Of a stretch of 64,000 nucleotides of DNA, positions 10,341 through 22,100 are shown piece by piece. The first letter of the stretch is position 1; each line of letters starts with the position of its first letter. Where the stretch lies: assembly GCA_001574975.1 (NCBI GenBank), contig KQ965758.1:252763-316762 (forward strand), read 5' to 3'. The notes below the pieces were generated by a model. It was not told where the DNA came from and made no database searches. It worked only from the letters and a program-made list of their open reading frames with translations. Made by a program: the position numbers and the translations under genes. The DNA is from Gonapodya prolifera JEL478 (lineage: Eukaryota; Monoblepharomycota; Monoblepharidomycetes; Monoblepharidales; Gonapodyaceae).

Positions 10341-13333
10341 ATGTCTTCACCGCCGTCTCAACCGCACCTCTTATCTATGCCTCACAAGGACTCATTGCCT
10401 CCTCAACTTCTCACCTCCACCTTACTCTTTCCGCCATCTGCTGCAAGTGCTGTCTCGAACTCAAACACGAACGGACCCTCTCCGAATGCAAACCCACATC
10501 CTAACCCGGTACTCAACTCCAATTCTCATTCACACCACCACTCCTCTCGCCCGACGCATAATCCATCTTCAGCCCAGCTCCCTTCAGCATCGCAGCAGCA
10601 GCAAGTCTCACAGCCAGCTTCTCGTCCAGCATACTTTGTCCCTGTCTCCAGTCCAAACCCTTACGCTCGTGCAACGTCACGGCCAGCTCCGCCACAGCCA
10701 TCGGACCCAGATGCCGCCCTCATTGCGGCTGTCGAGTCTCGTTCCATCGTCCGTGTGAGGGATGCCCTTACCCGCGGTGCGAAGCCACAGGCACGAAAAT
10801 GGGTCAAATTTTCCTGCCGAGTGTTTCGGGACTGGGAGAGACGAGACGGCAGAGTCGTCACGAAGGATCTTGGAGAACTGCGACATGATGTCGCATTGGG
10901 CGAGAGCGCTCTCGCTCTGGCGATCATGGTGGGGCAAGCTGATGTCGGTGAGTACCCGTTGGAACTGACGGACGCAGAGGTCTAAAAATGGGAAGCAAGG
11001 ATGTGGATTTCCACAAGCAAAGGACGTCTTTTGTTGATGGACTTGCAGGACGGACAAGCGCAGTGGAATTACTCTGTTTCTTCAATTCATGTCGCCGGAC
11101 TCACACTTCTTTGCCTGCTCCTGCAGTCGAAGCTCTCTTGGACGCCGGCCCGACCGATCTTGTGCATGATCCTGTCGAGTGGACCCTGTGGTCCTATCAC
11201 CTCCCCTGGACGCACGATGACTGGACTCGAAAACGTGTCGCCTGCACCTTTACTTTCAACTCTGCTCTCTCCTTTGCTCTTGGAGCTGGGCGTGTCACAT
11301 CTGCTGACGGACTTCCTCTCCTAGAGTGGCAGCGGGACCTGGAACATGGTCACACCTTACGTGTTAACAAGAAAGGCGGCGTAGTCCGTCTCGTGGACCC
11401 GCAGTGGAGCTCGGAGCGCTGCGACGAGGTCACAGTCAGGGCCAGTGCGGAAGTCATCAAGGTGCTCGTTAAGAGGGGTGGGCTGGTCACCGAACGTGTC
11501 GCGGATGCCGCGCGAAGGTTGGCCCGGAGAGACATCTTGCAGGCGCTGGGAATGAATCCGGCCCTGGCGCCTTCGTCGGCAAGTGCTTCAGGTGTCCCCC
11601 CACCTGGGGCCACCTCTCTTGCAAGCGCCGGCCATACCGGCCTGACACCAGCCTCAACGACTACTTCCGCACCACACCATCAGCATGTTTCCTCTTCCGG
11701 CGCTTCTCTCGCTTCCGTCTCGGCATCTCCGGACCCCCGCGCGCACCGCCCTTCGAGTCTTGTGTCCCTTCCAGTGCCACCACCTTCTGCGCGACCTCCT
11801 TCCCAATCCGATGCATCCATAGCACACACCATGGGCACGGCACTGGGAGCTGGCTCCATCACAGGCACAATTGGGCTTCCTCCCACCCCTGGTGGGTCTT
11901 TTACCGCCGGCGTTGGCATAAGTAGCCTGTCTCCCCCTCACGTAGGCCGTCCTCCGTCGGCGGCCACGGCCCCTGCTGGCGTGGGTGGGTTGGGTGGGGG
12001 TATGTGGCGAGATTTGACTTTTCGGGACAGGGAACGTGATCAAGCGCCGTCGCGACCTTCCGCCCCGTCGGTTGCATCTATGTCCATGGCCTCTGTGGGA
12101 GGTGGTCCTGCAGTCGCGTCTATTGCCGCATCTTCGTCACTGGCCGGGACCTCTGTGTCGTTAGCTTGGCGGGAAATGGACCCAGGCCCGGCGCCCACAC
12201 CTACACCGTCGTCATCGGCCCAGTCCGGGTTCGTAGGTGTCTCCAGCAACACGGGCGTCACTGGATTGTCGGCTTTGTCGGGGATTTCGGGAGTCTCCTC
12301 TCAATTGACTAGCCAATCGGCTTCCACAGCGTCGCCCCCACGTCCTGCCCAATATCAGTCGATTCCCGCCAACCCCTACGTGCGTGCTCGTACTGACCGA
12401 ATCGCATCAGCTCCAGTAGTTGGCCCGCGCTCGGATAAAGACAAGGATCGAACTTCCTCGGACCCTCCTCGGGGGTTCCGGCAGTCACCGCCACCATCCC
12501 CAGCTTTATCAGCACCCGCTGTCGCACCCGCCGCCGGTCCAACACCAACTTTTGGCCCACGCGCCACTCCTCCCCCTCTTGCCGACAAGCCCGCTCACAA
12601 GTCCCGCTCGTCAGTTTCTCTTTCATTGGCGTCACTTGCTGCCGCCCTAGCCTACTCTGGAACACCAACTGGAGTGGGCGGGCTCGCTCCGCCTAGACCA
12701 TCCACGGCCTCCGGAGTGTCGGTGGGATTATCTACACCAACCACCCCGACAACGGCATCCCTGAAGCCTGTCGACGATTTGCTGCGATCGAACGCTGACC
12801 TGGAGCTGCGGCTAGCGACACTGGACGCAACACACAGGAAAAAGCTTGTTCAAGTGGAGAGAAAGCTCGCGGAAACGGAGAGGGATCGGGACGAGTGGAT
12901 GAGAAGAGCTGAAGCAGCCGTAAGGGAGACAGAAGGTGTGAGAAGAGAAGTCGATGCCGCTAAACGGGAGGCGGAGGTGACAAGGAGGGAGTTGGAGGGG
13001 TTGCGAGAGAGAGAAGCGCGCTTGACAGCACGATTGGCGGAGCTGGAAGGAAGGGGTGGATCTGGTGGCGGTAGGAGTGTAAGGCGAGCGGGGAGTGCAC
13101 GGGGGCAAAGGGAAGGTAGTCCTTTGGGGTTGGGTTCGGTACACGGGGGCGGTGTTCCAGGATCTGCCAGCGTTGATAACGGAAGGCGAAGCCCGAGCAG
13201 TGTCGGGACCGGAGGTGCAGAAAAGAAGGTTTGGGTGGGAAACAATGGAATAGTTTTGCCCTTCGAGGTGGTGAAAGAGGTGGGATTGAAGAGACCGGGG
13301 ACGGCGGATTCAGGTGTTGGGGTGGTGTGGTGA
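10341..13333 (+). CDS. Ankyrin-core family protein A with long disordered linker and coiled coil
   Basis: Two exons (10341-10947, 11127-13333) encode 937 aa. After a P/S/N-rich start, the core begins with DPDAALIAAVESRSIV, followed by DALTRGAKPQARK, GESALALAIMVGQADV and, across the splice, VEALLDAG: an ankyrin-like helix pair with a non-ankyrin insert. A second part with NSALSFALGAGR, VVRLVDPQW and EVIKVLVKRGG aligns with the two opposite-strand genes downstream. About 400 residues of S/P/T/G-rich linker follow, then a charged coiled coil (ERKLAETERDRDEWMRRAEA and onward). The paralogs begin close to the core and the ATG at 10341 sits in a TCAATGTCT context, hence this start; an in-frame ATG at 9864 would add 159 low-complexity residues. 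Function unknown; probably a scaffold. Confidence 0.75.
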
Positions 13334-14106
13334 CGGAATTCGGCCCAGTAACTGCTGACTGACCCTGGGCGCACATGCTTTTTGGTGGGGTTCTTTGGAG
13401 ATCAAGGAATTGACTTTGGGACTTTTGTTGTTGTGGATGCAGATTTCAGGGATCGGCCGAGAGTTCCCCTCTTCTTGCAACAAACTCGCAATATCGGCAA
13501 ATATCTTTATTTTTGGGCGCAATAGTGGAGCCTTTATCCTCCGTCGAAGACGATTCCCGTTATCCCCGTTTGCGATTTGGAACCATTCGCGCAGCCTGCA
13601 TCGATTGAAATGGCATAAAAGTATGAGGGGAAGGCGTGTGTAATGAGCGCTAGTGTCACGGTGTTGTGTTTGGAAGTTGTTGGAGCCGACTACCTTGAAG
13701 TTGCGACTCTCCCATCAAACTATCTCCGCGGATCGGATTTGGGTTGCTATTTAAATTGTTGGATTATTTGTTCACTTCTATAGAATAGTAAATACCAATG
13801 TGTCTGACTGCAATGCGGGCTTTGAAAAAGAAAGAAAGAGTGAGAGAACTAAGGGATTAGGGAAGGCGGCCCAGACAGTTACGATGAGAAGGGCATGTTT
13901 GTGAAACCTTGCTTTAGTATGTCGACATTACTGAGTTCAGTCCGCATGATCTGGACCATGTACATAGCACATTCGACAGTATCAATAGATTTATGCCGGA
14001 AAAGAGAACTTTCGGAACATTTTCACGACCTCAAGAAATATCAAGACGGAGATGATTGAATATTGTACAGTGATGTGAACGATCCATAATGCGGCACAGT
14101 TGGCAT
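13334..14106. other. Intergenic between convergent ankyrin-core genes A and B
   Basis: Increasingly AT-rich toward 13740-14100. Holds the 3' ends of two related genes on opposite strands. Nothing else recognised. Confidence 0.55.
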
Positions 14107-16844
14107 CTAAGCGAGGTTGCTATTATCTGTTGAGTTGGGAGGGCACAAACCGAAGATGATCAGCGCCAGAAACAAGCTTTCACCATAAAATTTTACCTTT
14201 TACGTATAGCTCCTTGAGCGTTTTGTTTCCCTCCAATGATTGAACTAATGCGCGTAAACCATCGATAGTAATGTCATTGTCTGCATTGGTTGACAAGAAA
14301 GTAAGAGGTGCGATGTTTTCTCAAACATTAAATGCCGACCAAGCGGGTCCCACTTTTCATCAGGTTGAGATAAGACAGTCCAGTGTTCTTTGCCAGGGCC
14401 TCTGCAAAAGCCTTCGCACCAACGTCTCCAACCCCCACTTCTGGAAACAAGAGATTGAATATAATACTTTTCTTCACGTGAGGCCCACTTGTAGCTCACC
14501 GTAGAGTCGCAAATGATCCAAGGCGTTATTTGATTGAAGCGCATTTGCAATTTCGACTGCACCTTCGTCACCAATTTGGTTATCTGTTCAGTCGTCACAG
14601 GGAAAATTACGATATGATCAACGGTGTAAAAAACCAACACTGACTGTACAGCGCCAGATGCTTCAAGCTCCGATTCTCTTTGAGAGCGTTAGCGATACTG
14701 CTTGCCCCACTTGGACCAATTGAGCACGCTGCCAGTCGGAGAATCTCAACTTTGCCATTCTTTTTCAACATGTCCGCCAGAAAAGCAGCGCCAGAGTCAC
14801 CGATGGGATTTTCTAGCCAATGAAGACATCGAGCGAAATTCTCAATGCGGAATATTGAAAGAAATATGTGGACTATTCACCACGAAGATTCATTTCGATC
14901 AAAGCAGAACTTGCTGTCAAAGCTTCACCGACCGCCTTAGCACCTTCGGACCCAATCTCATTTTCTGTGCCAAATTTTGAAGAGCAGTGAAGGGTGATCA
15001 AAAGAATGAACGCTCACGATTAATCCAGAGTGAGATGAGAGATTTGTTGCTCTTCATTGCTTGTGCGAGCAATATGGCACCCGCATCACCAATTCGATTA
15101 TCTATTCAAAGATCAACCAAAAGTTACACGCGGCCATTGAGAATTTACTGTTCAGTTTCGAAATCGAACTCAACTGTGCATGTACAGTTCCTTGAGCGTA
15201 TTGTTGTCTTTGATTGCAGCGGCGAGAATACCCGTGTCGAAGGCATCCAATTGCAGGTCTTTCCAAACAGATGTTGTTTTCCATATCAACAACAACAAAA
15301 AAAAAAAAGAGAACGTCTTGAAAAAATTACATAACCAGCTTACCATTCAAATCAAGTCTAGTTTCTCCCGCGCGCAGAGCTGTCACGGCGTCCAACACTT
15401 CATTCTTCGGTACCCTGCCGTCTGCGTTTCCGGAGTCATCCTGACCAGACGAGCCATCAACGGGTCCATCGATACTTGTTATTGACAACGTAGGTATATC
15501 TGACGACTTCTGCGCTTGAGGTTGCTGTACCACAGTGTAAGGAGCGTATTCAGGTGGCATTTGACTGAGTGAGGAGGTTATTAGTTTCTGAATTTTTGCA
15601 TTGATAAACGTCAAACACTAACGCCGCATCTGGTGAGGGGAGAGCGCTGATGTGTCGCGCAGAGCTGTTACGGGAGGGAATTTTCGGTGGAACGGTCAAT
15701 AAGCGAGTCTTGGTCGTGCCTTGATTGGCGTCTGCGAGGCATGCCATGGGGAAGAATCCCAGCTCCCCTGTTGTAAGATTAAAACCCTTCATTGAGCCAA
15801 TGAATAACCAGCACTACGTAGATACGATCCAGCGGAACCCAGCTTACATTTCCCCAACCGTCCAAGAAACTTGTGCATACCCAAAGTCGGTGCCCGCCCG
15901 ACACTTGTATTTCATCCAATTGTGCCGGAGTATGCCCACTCACGGCAACCATCATAGCCTTTACTTCTTTTGCCCCGAAGGCGCTGGGAGAAAGTGTGCG
16001 CCCGAAGGGCATAAAGCCCCATGTTGGAGAACCACCAAACTCTTCCTTTTGCTCGAGCGCAACAAGTCGGTTTCTCAACTGCTCGTTCTCCTTGCTGAGA
16101 GTGTCCAATTCCCGCAACAGTTCTGATGGTGACTTGATCAAATGATTCTCCAGGAGTTGACTAATGGCATTGTCTCCGCTCGACCGGGCGACATCAAGAT
16201 CAACGGCGGAGACTTTTGCTCCATGTGTCAACAGCAATTCGATCACATCGACTCGGGGCCGAAGAACGAATTGCTGGCAGACTTCTGCGAGGTCAGACGG
16301 ATTCAAAAGTTCAACTTCCGCACCTATTAGTGGGAGATGAGCGGCGACGATGCCGGGAAGCGAGGACAGACCTACCAGGCGGATTGAAAAACTTCACACC
16401 CTTCTGGCACGCGAAAGACAGTGCGTTCTCGTAATGTAAACTGGAATTCCAAGCGCTCGTGGCCCAAGTTTGGGGATCTACATCCTCCAAAGGCATCGTG
16501 CGAGCAATTTGCCACTCGATTGGGCGGTTGGTCTGAGCGCCCGCATTCAGCAATGCATGAACGATATCCACCCGACCATCCCGGATCGCGAGTGCCAGCG
16601 CCGATTCTCCTGTTGTTGACACTACCCGAACTCCTTCTTCGGAGTTTATAAAGCTTCCCTTGATCGAAAACGTCCTTCTGAGCACACCAGCTGGTGCCCT
16701 CCGTCGCGTTATTCTTATTGAAACGGTTTTGCGAGCATCGGGCGATGCTCCTAGCTTCAAGCTAGATGCTACACCGTCCATATCCCCGCTTTCGCAGGCC
16801 CTGATGAGTTGAGCATCAGCCCTGGCCACATCCGACTTGTGCAT
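14107..16844 (-). CDS. Ankyrin-core family protein B: ANK core, coiled coil, SH3, eight leucine-rich repeats
   Basis: Twelve exons (16844-16376, 16323-15848, 15786-15623, 15564-15344, 15258-15175, 15101-15018, 14964-14884, 14812-14645, 14583-14500, 14440-14354, 14280-14197, 14126-14107) encode 673 aa. Order: ANK-like core (ADAQLIRACESGDMDG, GESALALAIRDGRVDI, ALLNAG, ENALSFACQKG, VIELLLTHGAKVSAVDLD); short coiled coil (ELLRELDTLSKENEQLRNRL); SH3 (KAMMVAVSG, LDEIQVSGGHRLWV, DGWG, then NLTTGELGFFPM after an intron); a Ser/Asp-rich linker; eight 28-residue repeats of ribonuclease-inhibitor type, such as NRIGDAGAILLAQAMKSNKS. Repeat exons are 84, 84, 81, 168 (two repeats), 84, 87 and 84 nt, all phase 1. 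The last coding exon is 20 nt. Three donors are weak (gttgag, gtggtg, gtggga), so individual repeat borders may shift. No NACHT or kinase domain is present. A multi-adaptor or recognition role is inferred only. Confidence 0.85.
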
Positions 16845-16987
16845 GACCGTGCTGAAAGATCGCAGCAAAGGATCTCACGCTGAGGCAATCGGACAGAAGT
16901 GTTGGATGTGATTGTCCCGATTAGGGCAATTATTCAATGAAGGTTCAACATTCATTTACAATCCGAGTAAAGTAATATATATATCAA

Positions 16988-18463
16988 TTATTGAGCTCGT
17001 GCAGCAGAATTTTGGACGACATCGGAATCTTTCCCACCAACTTGCTCCGGGGCTTCGGTTTTAGTTGGGACATCTTCTCCAACATTGCTCAAGACCTTGG
17101 ACAATCTCTCCGCCTCGGCATCAGGTCTATGTTCTGGAGCAGCTTGTATATCGGGTAAGGGGCGCGGAACACCAGCACCTGCTGACGCGACACGTCGCGG
17201 AAGGTTCAACGCTCGCTTTGGCGCAGATGGAGCGCCAAGCACAACAGTTGGCTCCGTTAATGTTAAAGCAGGAATGGCAAACTTTGGAGGCTTGAGTGTG
17301 GTGGAGCGAACACTTGTTAGTAATAAAACCCAGTCGTTCAAGACATTCGTCGTTTACCGTGGTGTTGCTCTTCTCATCACTTTCTGGCAGAGGGTGCTTT
17401 GGAGTCTCTTCACTGCTGGATTCACTGCTTCCTTCAAGAGGCATGATCTCGCGGGCTTGCACAGGGCTGGGTGCTCGAGCGGTCTTCTTGTCTTGAATCC
17501 TTTTCAGCGTTTTGGAAACATCTTCGTTTCGCAATTCAAGTTCAGATACCCGAGCTTGGAGAGCCGCGATTCGGTGCATCATTGTCCGCTCCAAAATGTG
17601 AATGAGTTCGTGATCCCCCAAAGCCCAGAAAGATTCCAACACAGCTGGCGTAATATTAGCACCATAGTTGAGAAGAAGCATCACCATGGCTGGATTTGGA
17701 TCTATTTTCTCAACCTCCTGCACCAATGAATTGAGTAGCATATCACTTTGTGGACGGTCTAAAAACACCAAATAGCGACTCACGAAAACATCAGAACCAG
17801 AACTTGGAGAGGTGAGTTTGACCTCATATCCTGGCTTACTCGCCAGCACTTTGCCCTTATCCGAATCATGCTAGGATGAATCTCCTTTTAGAATTGCTGT
17901 GCTCGCCACAAGATGGAAAACATACCTGCCATCGGCTCTCACCTCCGTCCCATCCAGTAACAGAGGCTCCGCGCCCGATCGCGAAACACAACATGGACGG
18001 ATAGGTGAAGTTCCAATACCATCGGCGATTCCAATCATCCTATCACAAATAAATCCATAAACGCAGCTCTCCTAAGTCTTCCTTTGTCAGGCTTACTTGA
18101 TTCCAAGTCATATAGGTCGCTGCTACACGCCAGTCAACCTATAGAACTCTGTTATAGCATGGAAGCTGGAGGGGGAACGAGATGTAGCCTCACTCCCCAG
18201 TTTGGATCAACCCCCGCTGAGAGGAGGAGCTCGGCGATTTCCAAGTTTCCTCCGCGGACAGCAAGCGCTAAAGCGGATTCCGCTTGGATTGTGTCCGTGC
18301 GAGTCTCCGATTTGAAGATCCCAGTGGATACCTTGCAGGTCAAGACCACCTTCTTTCGAGTGTTGGGATTTGCCCCACGGGCAAGCGCATCAGCCACGCC
18401 GCCGATATCCTCGCATTCGATGCAACGTATAAGATCCTTTTGAGAGGAGCTTTCAGTGGCCAT
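16988..18463 (-). CDS. Ankyrin-core family protein C, short form
   Basis: Exons 18463-18194, 18138-18097, 18039-17943, 17830-17784, 17717-17358 and 17290-16988 encode 372 aa. The core starts at once: QKDLIRCIECEDIGGVADAL, ARGANPNTRKK, AESALALAVRGGNLEIAELL, then VDWRV, DDWNRRWYW, LCFAIGRGASVTGWDG and MVMLLLNYGANITPAVLE. A short heptad region (RIAALQARVSELELRNEDV) and an acidic Ser/Pro/Glu-rich tail follow. The intron in the codon before YEVKL matches, in position and phase 1, the intron before AEVEL in gene B; gene A has the equivalent GGVVRL without an intron. This gene is 143 bp from the start of gene B on the same strand. SH3 and leucine-rich repeats are absent. Function unknown. Confidence 0.82.
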
Positions 18464-19135
18464 TTTAGGTTGGTTGGTTTGGAGGTCAGGGTTGCTGTGG
18501 TTTGCCGAAATGAACCTCTTTGAGGAACGGTTAATTTTACATGTTCTCCAGCGTTTGCACTGGAAGACCAAGATCTCGTTATAGCTCTTTGTACGTTTTT
18601 GTTTTATGCCTTTGCTCTGGTACATCTGAGTCAGCAGGAGGAATTACGGAAAATTAAATTGCGGTATGGCAGTAAATACTGAGATGGACGTAGTGGAGAA
18701 ACGTGAAAACATCCTATGACCAATGATTGTTTCTGTCTGGTGTGGCAAAGCATCCCTATCCGGGGTGACTGGAGTCACAATCGGGCTTCATCACCTGACT
18801 GAATTGTCTCCATCCACAAAGCACTGATTTCACGTGATGCCACCACTGCCTGATACCAAGGTCCGTTTACTGGAACGTGCCCGGCGACGTTGGAGATGGC
18901 GTTCTTGTTTGCAATGTTGTCGTCAATAACTCACCATTCCCTGGACTCACCCACTACGACACCCACACAAACGGTTTACAGGCTAATTTTCACCACAAGC
19001 GGTCTGTCACGGGGCCGATCCCTCACCAGCCGCCGAAATGTGAGCGCCGCACCTCCCAAACATTCGCAAACACTTTCAAATAACATTGAACTCTCGCTCT
19101 CTTGTCCCCTCTCCTTACTCTCACACACCATAGGG
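18464..19135. other. Divergent intergenic region before glycogen phosphorylase
   Basis: Upstream of both ankyrin-core gene C (minus) and the phosphorylase (plus). A pyrimidine-rich tract at about 19090-19130 directly precedes the phosphorylase ATG, as in many fungal 5' UTRs. No gene supported. Confidence 0.6.
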
Positions 19136-22100
19136 ATGCCTGCTCCAGAATCGCTCCCCATCTGGCAGAAGTTCACCGCACCAGAGGGAATGGGTAAGTG
19201 TTAATTCGGTCACAACTGAATTCACTGGTTCCACGTCTCTTTTCACTCCCCAAAGATCTCGAATCAGTGCAGCGCTCCTTCTGTCGACATGTTACCAAAA
19301 CACTTGTGAGTCCTTCGTGATCGCCGATTGGCATCATTCGTTCTTAACCACGAGCAAACTCCTCCCAGGCACGCACTGCCCACAACATGGACGATTTTGC
19401 CGCGTATCAAGCTCTCGCTCTTGGTGTTCGTGACCGGCTCATAGACAAGTGGAACATCACCCAACAGCACCACACAAAGATGGACCCCAAGCGGATTTAC
19501 TATCTCTCCCTGGAGTTTCTCCTTGGTCGCTCGCTTGATAACGCCCTGCTGAATCTGGACATCAAGGAGCTTTACAGAGACGCCCTAAAGCAACTCGGTT
19601 TCAGGGTGGAGGACCTTGTCAACGAGGAAGTGGACGCGGCACTTGGAAACGGAGGTCTTGGGAGGCTCGCAGCATGCTTCATGGGTGAGCGTTGGAGAGC
19701 CCTAGTTGCGAGATTACTCTCCGCTTAATTAAGTTTTTTTTTTCGGGACTTGTTGTTCACCATCTGCAGATTCCCTCTCCACTCTCAATGTTGCCGCTTG
19801 GGGCTATGGTATTCGCTACACTTACGGTATCTTTCAACAACGTGTGGTTGATGGATACCAAACGGAGTTCCCAGATTATTGGCTCAACTTTGGAAACCCG
19901 TGGGAAATTGAGAGGTTGGATGTGAGTTGAAATTCTATTCGGGCGAACGGAAAAAGATCAAAGTGGGACAGAACTACGGAGGAAATACCGCAGGAAAAAT
20001 TGTGTTGGCGCCGCCATGGAATGGAATTTTGGCGCCAGAACTTTTGTGCCGGAATAGAGACGAGCTTGCTGGTTCTCAGTGACTAATATGTCACCGAGTG
20101 GAGTTCAGAGTTTTCGAGATCTTGCAACGCGTGCGGTGGGACTGTGACCGCGGCAACTTTGTCGCTCGTGTATCACGCTCATTTCGAATCCGCTCCGTAG
20201 GTAACTTACGAAGTGCGCTTCCGAGGTTATGTGAACAAAATAGTCGAAGACGAGAACACCGTGCGCTATGTCTGGGAAGGTGGAGACAAAGTTGTCGCGG
20301 TGGCATACGATGTGCCAATACCCGGATTCGACACAAAGAACTGCATCAACATTCGTTTGTGGTCTGGCAAGCCTCAAAAGGAGTTCGACTTTGCGTCGTT
20401 CAATGAAGGCAATTACGAAAAAGCCGTTGAGGAACAGAAGACGTCGGAAAACATCACAGCGGTATTGTACCCAAATGACAACCAGTGAGTTCCATCAAGT
20501 TTGATCGTTCGACCTTTTTTCATCATAAACGCGTGTCCAGCATGGTTGGAAAGATTCTGAGGTTGAAGCAGCAGTATTTGTTCGTTTGTGCGACGCTTCA
20601 AGGTATGACGAAATGCAAACCCTGTTGAATGTCTCATTTATTTACAAGCTGCTGTCGTTTCCTCTCAAGACGTCATTCGGCGCTTCAAGAAGACCTCGCG
20701 ACCGTGGTCTGACTTCCCTGGCCAGGTCGCAATCCAGCTCAATGACACCCATCCTACCTTGGGAATTGTGGAACTTCAGCGCGTATTGATTGATGAGGAA
20801 GGACTGTCTTGGGCCGATGCGTGGGACATTGTGTAAGTGCGCTTCTTGTGAGGAACTTCGTGTCGATTTACTGATGTGTTTCGGCAGCACTAAGGTGTAC
20901 TCATTCACCAACCACACTGTTCTCCCAGAGGCGCTTGAAAAGTGGGCTGTGCCTCTCGTGGCAGACCTTCTTCCAAGACATATGATGATTATCTTTGACA
21001 TCAACCTGGTATGACCATATTTTCAACGTGTCTAATTGTGGAATTACTCTAATCTTGTGTTCAGTTCTTCCTTCAAGATGTCGAGAGAAAGTTCCCCCAC
21101 GATCGCGATCGTTTGAGGAGGATGTCCATCATCGAAGAGGTGGGTTGTGACATCGCCTGATCCACTATCAGTTCTGAAACGGATCCTTGACCAGGGCCAC
21201 CCACAATACGTCCGAATGGCGTTCCTCGCGATTGTTGGCTCACACACTGTCAATGGCGTCGCAGAACTTCACTCTAACCTCATTAAGAATGTGGTATGTG
21301 AGAAGCAGTGCCACAAAGGAAAGGAAGGCTAAACACGTCGAATTGTGCTCAAAGGTCTTCAAAGACTTCGTCGAATACTTCGGTGCCGCAAAGTTCACCA
21401 ATGTTACGAATGGCGTTACTCCACGTCGTTGGTTGTACCAGTGCAACCCCCGCCTGGCTTCGCTCATTACGGAGAAGCTCGGAACCAGGGCTTGGCTCAA
21501 GGATCTGTCCCAGCTCAAGAAGCTCTCGGTCTTCGCAGATGACCAGCAATTTCAGGCAAAGTTCATGGAAATCAAGTACCGTGCGTTGGATTGTGTGGCA
21601 CAGATTTAACGGTGGTGTTGCTAACGATAACACTATTCGATGAAATGTGACTAAAAGTCAACAAGGTTGGTTTTTTTCATGTCACCGCAAGCGTTGAAGG
21701 TGTTTTAAGTGGTTCGGATTCCCATCAGGTTCGGCTTTCGGAGTATATTCGAACACATGCAAATGTGACAATTCCGCCAGACTTCATGTTTGATATCCAA
21801 GTCAAGCGTAAGTAATTTTATGGTATCCACCTGTGCTCGAAAGTGAAATTTGGATGATGAATAGGTATTCACGAGTACAAGCGACAGTTTATGAACATCC
21901 TCAGCGTGATCTATCGGTACGTAATACCAGTGAATGCATCGAAGACGCTGTTGCACACAACATTCTACATGCGCGTAGTTACCAGCGTCTGAAAGGTCTC
22001 ACCAAAGAGGAACGTGCGAAGGAGGTACCACGGGCCGTCATCTTTGCGGGAAAAGCAGCGCCAGGATACTTCATCGCAAAGCTCGTGATCAAGCTCATAA

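Noticed and set aside
14107-16844. NOD-like immune receptor
   Set aside because: LRRs are present but no NACHT/NB-ARC P-loop domain is found in the gene, so the label is not justified.
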